A DNA stretch of 6,725 nt, from contig USNU01000081.1 in assembly GCA_900556095.1 (NCBI GenBank), positions 1 through 6,725 of the forward strand, in the 5' to 3' direction. Made by a program: the position numbers and the translations under genes. Numbering within the stretch: position 1 is the first letter of the stretch; every line of letters begins with the position of its first letter. Under the pieces are notes generated by a model that worked only from the letters and a program-made list of their open reading frames with translations, ran no database searches and was not told the DNA's origin. Source of the stretch: an uncultured Bacteroidales bacterium (GTDB lineage: Bacteria > Bacteroidota > Bacteroidia > Bacteroidales > Paludibacteraceae). Shown one piece after another: positions 1 to 6,725 of the stretch.

Positions 1-2233
1 GGCAGCCATCAATGCCGAGGGCGTAACGATTCATTCCCTTTTTCAGTTGCCCCCGCAATTGTTTCTCCCTACCCCCATAGAACGCAAGAAACTCTTTGCC
101 GAGATGCAGATGCGCCGCCCTAAACAGCGTTTGTTGCGCAATCTGGAATTGTTGGTGATAGACGAGATAAGTATGGTGCGTGCCGACTTGTTGGATACCA
201 TTGATGCGGTCCTGCGCCGTATGAGACACCGACCGAACCTGCCGTTTGGAGGGGTACAGATGTTATTTATCGGCGATTTGTATCAACTTTCGCCTGTGGC
301 ACGCGAGGACGATTGGAACTATCTGCGGCCGTTCTACCGTGGTCCGTATTTCTTCCAAGCCAATGTATTTCAGGAGATTACGCCGTTATACATAGAGTTG
401 GACCATGTCTTCCGCCAGACCCACCGCCAGTTTATCGACCTGCTCAATGAGGTGCGTAACAACCATTTGTCGCCTGCTTCGTTGGCTTTGCTCAACAGCA
501 GGTATATGCCCGATTGGAAACCCAAGAAAGGAGAACCGTTCCACATTGTGCTTTCTACCCACAATCGCAAAGTGGACGCTATCAATACCCGCGAATTGGA
601 CAACTTGCGCGGCAAGACGTTTACGTATCATGCAGAGGTAAAAGGTACGTTCCCCGAATCGCAATATCCTGCAGATGAGACACTTACGCTCAAAGAGGGG
701 GCGCGGGTAATGTTTATTCGTTCTGACTCGTCGCCTGCCAAACAGTACTATAATGGTAAATTAGGTGTGGTGGTCTCGTTGGATAAAGATGAGATTGTGG
801 TGGAATGTGAAGGGCAGGACGGTGCATACGAAAAGATAAAAGTACACTCCGAGACGTGGGAGAATATCCGCTATGTTACCAAAAACAACAGCGATGAGAT
901 ACAGACCGAGGTGGCAGGGACGTTCACACATATTCCTTTGCGATTGGCGTGGGCGGTAACTATCCACAAAGCGCAGGGACTCACATTCGACCATGTGGTG
1001 ATTGATGCTGCCGATGCGTTTGCAGCCGGGCAGGTGTACGTGGCATTGTCGCGTTGCCGCACTTTGGAAGGTACCATCTTGCTTTCTAAAATTGCGGAAT
1101 CGGCACTGACGAATGCATACGATGTGATGGAGTTTACTGCGGCTCAACCCGCTTTGGAACAGGTGGAAACGGGACTCAGTCTTTCGCAGCGAGAGTATCT
1201 GACGCAGACACTTTGCTGTCTGTACGATTTTCAAAATGCGTATCAAGGTATGGAGAATTTGCAGCGTTTGGTAGCCAAATCGTCTTCGTTCAACCGAGAT
1301 ACAGCCAACGATTTCCTTGTGCGTGCGGGCAATGCCATGCTCGATTGGCAACATACCGCCGAGGTTTTCCAACGTCAGATTCGTCATATTCTCAGCCAAG
1401 AAACCATCGATTGGGCATATCTCGCCGGACGACTCAAAGCCGCTGATGGCTATTTCGCGCAAAAGGTGGATACTATGCTCACTACCCTGAAAGCCTCGCC
1501 GGTCTATGCCGACGATAAAGAGGATGTCAAATCATTTGAGGAACAGATAGAGGAACTATATGTCGATTTGGCGCGACAAGCGTATGTGATGGGCAAAATA
1601 TATGCGCAACCCTCGGTGCAGACCTATTTCGATGCACGTCAGTCGTTTGCCATACCCAAAGTGCATATCTCAGCCAAGAGCGAACAGAAGACGGAGACCG
1701 GTACCGAGAGCCGACACCCGGAACTGCTCAGGCGTTTGTATGCGTTGCGCCACAAGATTGCGGAGGCGCAAGGGTGGGAGAATACCGTCTATCTCGTTGC
1801 TCACACCAAGACGCTCATCGAGATAAGCAACGTCCTGCCCACCACCAAGAAAGAACTGATGGCGGTATCGGGTGTGGGTAAGAAAAAGTATGATTTGATA
1901 GGTGAACCCGTGCTTGCGGTGGTAAAAAAGTATCTTCGCGAACAACAATCCACCATTCCCGTGCAACAAGCGTTCAACTCCCGTTCGCAAGCAGAGATAG
2001 ACGAAGCCATCGTGGCTGCCCAAAAGAACAAACACATGGCGGGGAATGTGCTGACCACTCTGCGTCTGTTGTATAACGGTAATGACATTGCCGCTATTGC
2101 CCGCGAGCGGAAGATGTCGTCCGAAGAGATTACCCGGCATATCGCGGAACTTCTGCAAAACGGTATCATTCATATATCCGACCTCTCGCCCGATGACCGT
2201 GATACGGTGGAGGATTTAATGGGTAGTATGTAA
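1..2233 (+). CDS. PIF1-like superfamily 1 DNA helicase with C-terminal HRDC and helix-turn-helix domains (5'-partial)
   Basis: ATP-dependent DNA helicase, expected to act in the cytoplasm on replication or repair intermediates. The reading frame is open from base 2 (AAINAEGVTIHSLFQLP), which matches motif Ia of PIF1/RecD-like helicases, so the gene starts upstream of the window and roughly 50 residues with the Walker A loop are missing. The TTG at 47 is not the real start. Visible helicase motifs are Walker B LLVIDEIS (DE at 161-166), motif III GDLYQLSPV (from 272), LDHVFRQ (from 398), HKAQGLTF (965-988) and the arginine-finger motif YVALSR (1037-1054). A linker of about 190 residues without a recognisable domain follows. 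Next comes an HRDC domain (about 1715-1945, with SGVGKKKYDLIG), a nucleic-acid-binding module of RecQ and RNase D. The end (about 2035-2220) resembles the helix-turn-helix found at RecQ C termini. Family assignment is firm; the in vivo substrate is unknown. The promoter lies outside the window. Confidence 0.93.
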   Translation, partial: AAINAEGVTIHSLFQLPPQLFLPTPIERKKLFAEMQMRRPKQRLLRNLELLVIDEISMVRADLLDTIDAVLRRMRHRPNLPFGGVQMLFIGDLYQLSPVAREDDWNYLRPFYRGPYFFQANVFQEITPLYIELDHVFRQTHRQFIDLLNEVRNNHLSPASLALLNSRYMPDWKPKKGEPFHIVLSTHNRKVDAINTRELDNLRGKTFTYHAEVKGTFPESQYPADETLTLKEGARVMFIRSDSSPAKQYYNGKLGVVVSLDKDEIVVECEGQDGAYEKIKVHSETWENIRYVTKNNSDEIQTEVAGTFTHIPLRLAWAVTIHKAQGLTFDHVVIDAADAFAAGQVYVALSRCRTLEGTILLSKIAESALTNAYDVMEFTAAQPALEQVETGLSLSQREYLTQTLCCLYDFQNAYQGMENLQRLVAKSSSFNRDTANDFLVRAGNAMLDWQHTAEVFQRQIRHILSQETIDWAYLAGRLKAADGYFAQKVDTMLTTLKASPVYADDKEDVKSFEEQIEELYVDLARQAYVMGKIYAQPSVQTYFDARQSFAIPKVHISAKSEQKTETGTESRHPELLRRLYALRHKIAEAQGWENTVYLVAHTKTLIEISNVLPTTKKELMAVSGVGKKKYDLIGEPVLAVVKKYLREQQSTIPVQQAFNSRSQAEIDEAIVAAQKNKHMAGNVLTTLRLLYNGNDIAAIARERKMSSEEITRHIAELLQNGIIHISDLSPDDRDTVEDLMGSM

Positions 2234-2234
2234 C

Positions 2235-2273
2235 AAAAAAGAGGTTGTCCCACATATCGGGGCAACCTCTTTT
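2235..2273. terminator. Bidirectional intrinsic terminator between convergent genes
   Basis: An 11-bp stem (2241-2251 with 2259-2269, one G-U wobble) closes a 7-base loop. It is flanked by six A on the left and four T on the right, so it has a U tract when transcribed from either strand; the tract is longer (six U) on the minus strand. It begins two bases after the helicase stop codon and lies 53 bases beyond the stop codon of the minus-strand acyl-CoA synthetase gene. The position between two converging genes supports use in both directions. Termination efficiency cannot be judged from sequence. Confidence 0.85.
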
Positions 2274-2325
2274 GTTGTATGTTTCGGAGATACGCTGTCT
2301 TGGTAAGGCAACGCCAATGGGCGTC

Positions 2326-3999
2326 TTACTTGTACAAGAAACGGCGTATGCTGCGTTTCGGCGTCTTCTCAAACTCGGTCTCTACCAACTCGAAACCGGA
2401 AATATGTGCATAGGCGGGGAGTTGCTTATTGACAATCTGCAAGTTCTCTTGCATAAGTTGTTCCAGCGTCTTTTCTCCCAATTTTCCATGCTCTTTGAGG
2501 GTATAGTCGGGGTAAATCAGGGCGACCAACTTGCCGTTTCTGCCCACTACAACCGATTCTACCACACCTGTCTGGTTATTCAGTTTGTCTTCCAACTCCT
2601 CCGGATAGATGTTTTGTCCGTTTGAGGACAGAATCATGGCTTTGCTGCGTCCTTTGATAAACAGGTTGCCTTTCTTGTCCATCGTTCCCAAGTCGCCGGT
2701 ATGGAACCAACCGTCTTTGTCGATGGCCGCCCGGGTGGCTTGTTCGTTTTTGTAGTAGCCCATCATTAGGTGCTCTCCGCGGAACAAAATCTCGCCCACT
2801 TTGTGTTCGGGGTCATCGGAATCAATACGCAGTTCGCAACGGTCCACCACTTTTCCGCAACAACCTTGCACTTCGTTGTACCAATGGTCGTAGCAAATCA
2901 GTGGTCCTGCTTCGGTCATACCATATCCCACTACAAACGGGAACTTGATTCGGCGGAACACTTTCTCCACCTCGGCATTGATGGCTGCACCACCGGTGAT
3001 GAGCCAAATCAGGTTTCCTCCAAAGGCTTGCATCAGTTGCTTATAAATCTGTTTCTCCACAATCTTGCACAGCAATGGGGTGTGCCACAGCATTTTCACC
3101 ATCGGTTTTTCCAATGCAGGGAAAATCTTTGCTTTGAAAATCTTCTCCAATACCAGCGGCACAGTAAGTATCATATAGGGTTTGGTCTCCGCAAATGCGC
3201 GCATCAGCACACTTGGCGAGGGTGTTTTGCTCAAGAAATAGACGTGGCAACCGCCTGCTACCTGATACAGGAACTCGATAGTCATACCGAACATGTGTGC
3301 CAAGGGCAGCATACATACCTCTGCCCAGCCTGCATGGTTGGGGATTGTCTCCTGCGAATAATGTACGTTGGCGGAGATGGCACGATAGGAGAGCATTACT
3401 CCCTTCGGGTCACTGGTAGTACCTGATGTGTAGTTGATAATCATCAGGTCGTCCATATTGTTGGTAGGCAGGGCTATATCTGCTTTTCCAAAACCGTTGG
3501 GGTATTTCTCGCTGAATAGTTGTTCCTTTTGGGCGTATGCTTTTTCCTGCTCTTCCGTGCGGGCGTAGAGCAACTCAAAGTTCGTTGTCGAAAGCACCAA
3601 TTTGATGTTCGGCAGGTTCTCAATGTGTATCTTCTGCCATACGCTATCTCCCACAAAGACGGCTTTGGCGTCGGAGTGATTGATGAGTTTCTCGATGTCG
3701 TTGCCCATAAAAGCGTCCATAATAGACACTATCACACCTCTGTTGGCAGCGATACTCAGAAACGAGATAGCCCAGTTGGAACAGTTCTTACTGCAAATCA
3801 CCACTTTGTCTCCGCGTTCCAAACCCGCATTTTGCAAAAGCACTTGCAGTTGAGCCACTTTCGTTGCCATCTCCCCGTAGGTGTAGTTCTTGTCCCCATC
3901 GAAGTCAGTGATTGCCGGTTCGTTCCAATTCTGTGGGATACGCTCATTGAAATACTCAAAAAAGTGTTTAACGGGTGTACATTTTTTTTGCATAGCCAT
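2326..3999 (-). CDS. Long-chain acyl-CoA synthetase-like AMP-dependent ligase
   Basis: Complete 557-residue member of the adenylate-forming (ANL) superfamily. It probably activates a fatty acid with ATP to an acyl-adenylate and transfers it to CoA, in the cytoplasm or at the inner membrane. Motifs in order are the phosphate-binding loop YTSGTTSDPKG (residues 190-200), LPLAHMFG (231-238), GYGMTEAGP (358-366), GWFHTGDLG (430-438) and the hinge/A8 region starting GRSKAMILSSNGQNIYPEE (450-468). The length fits single-domain acyl-CoA synthetases and no carrier-protein or condensation domain follows. The C terminus reads EKTPKRSIRRFLYK; the place where the family usually has the A10 catalytic lysine is occupied by S550, with K548 and R549 next to it. 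The start is the ATG at 3999-3997; a second ATG follows two codons later (MAM). The leader is A/T-rich without a Shine-Dalgarno motif. The substrate is unproven; an acyl-ACP synthetase or another carboxylate ligase is possible. Confidence 0.9.
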   Translation of the reverse strand: MAMQKKCTPVKHFFEYFNERIPQNWNEPAITDFDGDKNYTYGEMATKVAQLQVLLQNAGLERGDKVVICSKNCSNWAISFLSIAANRGVIVSIMDAFMGNDIEKLINHSDAKAVFVGDSVWQKIHIENLPNIKLVLSTTNFELLYARTEEQEKAYAQKEQLFSEKYPNGFGKADIALPTNNMDDLMIINYTSGTTSDPKGVMLSYRAISANVHYSQETIPNHAGWAEVCMLPLAHMFGMTIEFLYQVAGGCHVYFLSKTPSPSVLMRAFAETKPYMILTVPLVLEKIFKAKIFPALEKPMVKMLWHTPLLCKIVEKQIYKQLMQAFGGNLIWLITGGAAINAEVEKVFRRIKFPFVVGYGMTEAGPLICYDHWYNEVQGCCGKVVDRCELRIDSDDPEHKVGEILFRGEHLMMGYYKNEQATRAAIDKDGWFHTGDLGTMDKKGNLFIKGRSKAMILSSNGQNIYPEELEDKLNNQTGVVESVVVGRNGKLVALIYPDYTLKEHGKLGEKTLEQLMQENLQIVNKQLPAYAHISGFELVETEFEKTPKRSIRRFLYK

Positions 4000-4040
4000 A
4001 GAATTTATCGGTTATTTTAAGTGTATTTACTATTAGATTA

Positions 4041-4049
4041 GCAAAGTTA
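4041..4049 (-). promoter_or_regulatory. Candidate Bacteroidetes-type promoter -7 box for the acyl-CoA synthetase gene
   Basis: On the minus strand this reads TAACTTTGC, a full match to the Bacteroidetes -7 consensus TAnnTTTG. It lies about 42 bases before the ATG at 3999, which would leave a 5' leader of roughly 35 bases. The first three bases are the TAA stop codon of the upstream lipoprotein gene. No clear -33 TTTG element is seen at the usual 19-21 base spacing; the closest candidates (TGTG 17 bases upstream, TTAG 22 bases upstream) are weak. The call rests on the -7 match and position only. Confidence 0.5.
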
Positions 4050-4496
4050 TTTTTTCTCTTTGTAAACACATCTAACTGCTTCGGTCGGCTCGGAATTCCA
4101 ATTGTAAGATACTACAATATCCAAGAAATCCACATAATCGGGTACGTTCATCGTGGTGCCATCACCGTATTTGGTTTTGACAGCCTTGTCTGCCTTTTCT
4201 GCTGCTGTCAGGATAGTCGCCTTAAGAACTTTTTCACTCGTCTGTGCTTTGAACAGTACGGATGTGGTTAAGTCAGGATATTCTACAGCACCTGCAGCTT
4301 TTTTCATTTCTGACACAAAAATGTTTTCAATATCACTTTTCAATGCCATGGCATTAGAGAGATTATCCATACTTCCGGTCGTTCCAAAATTGGCTACAAT
4401 ACTTACGAAAACGTCTTTTGTCTCCAACTCTTCACACCCCGTGAAACCAAACAGTGCTACTGCTGCAGTAACTACTGCAAAAAAAATCTTTTTCAT
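4047..4496 (-). CDS. Small predicted lipoprotein of unknown function
   Basis: A 149-residue protein that I do not recognise. The N terminus is a lipoprotein signal peptide: basic MKK, a hydrophobic core (FFAVVTAAVALFGF), then FTGC with the lipidated cysteine at residue 21, so the mature protein is about 129 residues. The -3 residue is Phe rather than the usual Leu, a weaker lipobox. The residues after the cysteine are acidic (CEELE), which in Bacteroidetes may favour export to the cell surface; this is inference. The mature part is soluble-looking, with probable helices around residues 45-70 and 85-110, a single further cysteine at 143 and a basic end (YKEKK). The start ATG at 4496-4494 is the only one giving the signal peptide, and an A-rich stretch replaces a Shine-Dalgarno site. 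It lies between valS and the acyl-CoA synthetase gene, all on the minus strand, with no clear functional link to either. By eye it is somewhat richer in A+T than its neighbours. Confidence 0.8.
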   Translation of the reverse strand: MKKIFFAVVTAAVALFGFTGCEELETKDVFVSIVANFGTTGSMDNLSNAMALKSDIENIFVSEMKKAAGAVEYPDLTTSVLFKAQTSEKVLKATILTAAEKADKAVKTKYGDGTTMNVPDYVDFLDIVVSYNWNSEPTEAVRCVYKEKK

Positions 4497-4527
4497 TATT
4501 TTTCTATTAATTAGTCGTTGTTTTTAT

Positions 4528-4557
4528 TAGAATTACCGATTCGCTTTGTACAGACAA
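4528..4557 (-). promoter_or_regulatory. Weak candidate promoter for the lipoprotein gene
   Basis: On the minus strand a TTG (4557-4555) lies 19 bases before TAATTCTA (4535-4528), which keeps four of the six fixed positions of the Bacteroidetes -7 box TAnnTTTG. Transcription would begin about 24 bases before the ATG at 4496. The spacing is right but the -7 match is poor, so this is only a suggestion. The TTG falls inside one arm of the inverted repeat at 4552-4611. Confidence 0.22.
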
Positions 4558-4611
4558 CTCATGTATTCGTTTATTCTTTTTAATATAACAAATACTTCGT
4601 ATGGGTTGTCT
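4552..4611. repeat. 11-bp inverted repeat with a 38-base loop
   Basis: The arms AGACAACTCAT (4552-4562) and ATGGGTTGTCT (4601-4611) pair over 11 positions; ten are Watson-Crick and one is a G-T mismatch, which becomes a G-U wobble in a + strand transcript. In a minus-strand transcript that position would be an A-C mismatch. Inside the loop GTATT (4563-4567) can pair with AATAC (4591-4595), so the structure could extend inwards. There is no U tract on the minus-strand downstream side, so it is not a standard terminator for valS. A protein-binding palindrome, an RNA structure or the ends of a decayed small element are all possible. Confidence 0.55.
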
Positions 4612-4631
4612 ATCCTATGCACATCCTATGC
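4612..4631. repeat. 9-bp tandem direct repeat with an 11-base period
   Basis: ATCCTATGC occurs at 4612-4620 and again at 4623-4631, separated by AC. The period of 11 bases is about one helical turn, as seen at some direct-repeat operators. The first copy directly abuts the right arm of the inverted repeat ending at 4611. Whether it binds a protein or is chance or slippage duplication cannot be decided from one sequence. Confidence 0.6.
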
Positions 4632-4673
4632 TGATTTGTGCGTGTGAGTAGCGAAAAGGTTGCTAATCTTTTT

Positions 4674-6725
4674 TTACTTTCGCAGGGAAGCAATCGACTC
4701 GCGGAGGGTGGCGATACGTGCTTCGGCGTCGGCTTTCTTCTTGCGTTCCAACTCCACCACTTCGGGTTTGGCGTTCTGCACAAAACGCTCGTTGCCGAGT
4801 TTCGCCATTACGCCGCGCAGAAAACCTTCCTGATGTTGCAGGTCGGCCTCGAGTTTCTTCAGTTCGTCCTCCACGTTGATAAACTTATCCAACGGCACGC
4901 AGTATTCGGTAGTACCGATGATGAACGAGGCAGCACCTGCCGACTTCGCCATGTCGCCACAGCAAACCTCACAACTGCTGAGTTTCTCCACCAAGGCGCG
5001 GATGGCATCGGTTGTCTCCGCCGTCGTATGTACGGAGAGTACCTCTTTGAGGGGGATATTCTTGCTTGCGCGAATATTGCGGACGTTAGAAACCACTTGT
5101 TTCAGGTTTTCTATCTCGGCAAGCAGGTTTTCGTCCGCTTCGCCAAAGGTGCCAAGCGGGGCAACCATAATACTTTCGCTCTCTTTGCGCGCCGTGATGT
5201 TTTGCCACAATTCTTCTGTGATGAAGGGCATGAACGGGTGAAGCAGGCGGAGCATACGGTCGAAGAAATCGAGTGTCATCTCGTAGGTGGCGCGGTTTAT
5301 CGGTTGTCCGTAGGCGGGTTTAATCATTTCGAGATACCAGCCAGAGAACTCGTCGCAATAGAGTTTGTATATCGCCATCAGTGCCTCGCTCAGACGGTAT
5401 TTGCTGAACAGGTCTGCCACCTCGTTTGCCGTCTTGGAGAGCATTGACTCGAACCATGCCACTGCCGTCTTTTCGCTCTCGGAGGGTGCTTGGTCTGCCA
5501 TTTCCCAACCTTTGATGAGTCGGAAGCAGTTCCAAATCTTGTTGCAGAAGTTGCGACCTTGTTCGCAGAGACTCTCGTCGAAGAGAATATCGTTGCCCGC
5601 AGGTGCGCTGAGCATCATACCCATACGCACGCCATCGGCTCCGAAACGCTCTATCAGGTCCAGCGGGTCGGGACTGTTACCGAGCGATTTGGACATCTTG
5701 CGTCCTTTTTTATCACGCACGATACCAGTGAAATAGACGTGCTTGAACGGCATTTTGCCCATATATTCGTAGCCCGCCATAATCATACGTGCCACCCAGA
5801 AGAAGATGATGTCCGGACCTGTTACAAGGTCGGAAGTGGGGTAGTAGTATGCAATCTCTTTGTTATCTGGGTGTTCGATACCGTCGAACAGCGAGATAGG
5901 CCATAGCCACGACGAGAACCATGTATCCAAAGCCCCCTCGTCTTGCACGTAGTTGCCTTCCGGAGCGGTCTCCGAAACGATAATCTTGTCGGTCGGATAG
6001 TTCTCCAAGCCTGTCTGTGCCAACAGGTCGGCATCGTAGTAGGCAGGAATACGGTGTCCCCACCATAGTTGGCGCGAGATACACCAGTCCTTGATGTTTT
6101 CGAGCCAGTTGCGGTAGGTGTTTTTGTATTTCGCGGGGTAGAAAACGATGTCGTCGTTCATCACAGGCGGCAGCGCGATGTCAGCAAAATGCTGCATACG
6201 GACAAACCATTGGAGCGAGAGGCGTGGCTCGATAGGCACGTTGGTACGCTCCGAGTAGCCCACCTTGTTCTCATAGTCTTCTATTTTCTCCACCAAATCG
6301 AGTGCCTGCAAGTCTTCCATAATCTGTTTGCGGCAGTCGAAACGGTCCATTCCGTGGTATTTAGCCACATTCGGACGCAACTCTTCCTCTATGGTATCCA
6401 TATTGAGATGTGCGTCGGGCGTGAATATATCTATGGTCTTCAGGTCGTATTTCTGTCCGAGGGCATAGTCGTTCACATCGTGTGCGGGGGTAACTTTCAA
6501 GCAACCGGTACCGAATCCAATCTCCACATAACGGTCTTCGATAATCGGAATCACGCGCCCTACGCCCGGCACGATGACGTGCTTGCCGCGCAACCATTGG
6601 TTTTTCTCCTCTTTGGGGTTGATACATACGGCTATATCGCCGAAGATGGTCTCCGGTCGGGTGGTAGCCACTACGGCATAGTCTGCCCCTGTCTCAGGAT
6701 TGACAACTCCGGATTCTGCCACTTT
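4674..6725 (-). CDS. valS: Valyl-tRNA synthetase (N-terminal part outside the window)
   Basis: Class I aminoacyl-tRNA synthetase that charges tRNA-Val with valine in the cytoplasm and hydrolyses mischarged Thr-tRNA-Val. The frame is open to the window edge; the 683 visible residues lack the HIGH motif and roughly the first 190-200 residues. The GTG at 6722-6720 is an internal valine codon, not a start. Counting from it, the editing domain shows TTRPET (residues 20-25) and [16 protein letters not shown] with the conserved Asp at 82. The catalytic domain shows WWGHRIPA (220-227), [11 protein letters not shown] (about 265-275) and KMSKS (342-346; bases 5685-5699). An anticodon-binding helical domain follows ([22 protein letters not shown]). 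The last 65 or so residues form the ValRS coiled-coil arm, with [19 protein letters not shown]. The stop is the TAA at 4676-4674. No truncation or frameshift is visible, and no intrinsic terminator follows. Confidence 0.97.
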   Translation of the reverse strand, partial: KVAESGVVNPETGADYAVVATTRPETIFGDIAVCINPKEEKNQWLRGKHVIVPGVGRVIPIIEDRYVEIGFGTGCLKVTPAHDVNDYALGQKYDLKTIDIFTPDAHLNMDTIEEELRPNVAKYHGMDRFDCRKQIMEDLQALDLVEKIEDYENKVGYSERTNVPIEPRLSLQWFVRMQHFADIALPPVMNDDIVFYPAKYKNTYRNWLENIKDWCISRQLWWGHRIPAYYDADLLAQTGLENYPTDKIIVSETAPEGNYVQDEGALDTWFSSWLWPISLFDGIEHPDNKEIAYYYPTSDLVTGPDIIFFWVARMIMAGYEYMGKMPFKHVYFTGIVRDKKGRKMSKSLGNSPDPLDLIERFGADGVRMGMMLSAPAGNDILFDESLCEQGRNFCNKIWNCFRLIKGWEMADQAPSESEKTAVAWFESMLSKTANEVADLFSKYRLSEALMAIYKLYCDEFSGWYLEMIKPAYGQPINRATYEMTLDFFDRMLRLLHPFMPFITEELWQNITARKESESIMVAPLGTFGEADENLLAEIENLKQVVSNVRNIRASKNIPLKEVLSVHTTAETTDAIRALVEKLSSCEVCCGDMAKSAGAASFIIGTTEYCVPLDKFINVEDELKKLEADLQHQEGFLRGVMAKLGNERFVQNAKPEVVELERKKKADAEARIATLRESIASLRK

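Larger units (their letters stand above)
4497..4673. other. Intergenic region between valS and the lipoprotein gene
   Basis: This is the longest stretch without a gene (177 bases) and it is A/T-rich. It holds a long inverted repeat and a short direct repeat, listed separately, and a weak promoter candidate. I see no intrinsic terminator for valS on the minus strand: no stem followed by a U tract is present after its TAA. No tRNA or credible small open reading frame is visible. Confidence 0.7.

Noticed and set aside
47..49. TTG as a start codon for the helicase
   Set aside because: The frame upstream to base 2 encodes conserved helicase motif Ia sequence (AAINAEGVTIHS), so the gene continues beyond the window edge.
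761..1462. 233-codon open frame on the minus strand opposite the helicase gene
   Set aside because: Codon-register shadow of the helicase gene, covering its conserved motor motifs; the peptide is low in recognisable features.
2311..2324. Small inverted repeat ACGCC-AATG-GGCGT just past the acyl-CoA synthetase stop codon
   Set aside because: A 5-bp stem without a U tract is easily expected by chance, and a much stronger terminator lies about 50 bases further on.
2770..3426. 218-codon open frame on the + strand opposite the acyl-CoA synthetase gene
   Set aside because: Again in codon register with the real gene; it begins inside that gene with no leader signals and has no recognisable domain.
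4649..4675. Terminator-like stem (TAGCGA / TTGCTA, loop AAAGG) followed by seven T on the + strand
   Set aside because: The stem is only 6 bp with one wobble, no + strand gene precedes it, and the T run is the complement of the A run at the valS stop codon. In the minus-strand direction the U tract is absent, so it cannot serve valS.
4638..5447. 269-codon open frame on the + strand opposite valS
   Set aside because: It is in exact codon register with valS, so it stays open merely because valS avoids the codons TTA, CTA and TCA. The peptide shows no recognisable domain, and valS is certain.
1..6725. Defence system, mobile element, CRISPR array or biosynthetic cluster
   Set aside because: The genes are a helicase, an acyl-CoA synthetase, a lipoprotein and ValRS. 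There is no transposase, integrase, nuclease, repeat array or carrier-protein domain, and the helicase lacks any partner typical of phage defence.

Overview
The window reads as an ordinary chromosomal stretch from a member of the Bacteroidetes, most likely the order Bacteroidales. The evidence is a PIF1-like helicase with a C-terminal HRDC domain and helix-turn-helix (an architecture typical of that phylum), A-rich leaders without a Shine-Dalgarno sequence, and a promoter -7 box of the Bacteroidetes type (TAnnTTTG). The genus cannot be fixed from the sequence alone.

Layout: bases 1-2233 on the + strand hold the 3' part of the helicase gene, cut at the left edge just before its ATP-binding (Walker A) motif. 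A hairpin at about 2235-2273, with A residues on one side and T residues on the other, separates it from the convergent minus-strand genes. Reading leftward on the minus strand from the right edge come a valyl-tRNA synthetase gene (4674-6725, N-terminal part outside the window), a 177-base gap with an 11-bp inverted repeat and a 9-bp direct repeat, a small lipoprotein gene of unknown function (4047-4496), and a complete long-chain acyl-CoA synthetase-like gene (2326-3999). A good -7 promoter box begins exactly at the stop codon of the lipoprotein gene, so the acyl-CoA synthetase gene probably has its own promoter.

The genes do not form one obvious pathway: DNA maintenance (helicase), fatty-acid activation (acyl-CoA synthetase), an envelope lipoprotein, and translation (ValRS). 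I see no CRISPR array, transposase, phage gene, tRNA, rRNA or defence system, and I do not think the window contains a new multi-gene system. The points most worth a second look are the repeat cluster between valS and the lipoprotein gene, the uncharacterised lipoprotein, the stop-codon/promoter overlap, and the serine found where acyl-CoA synthetases usually carry the A10 lysine.
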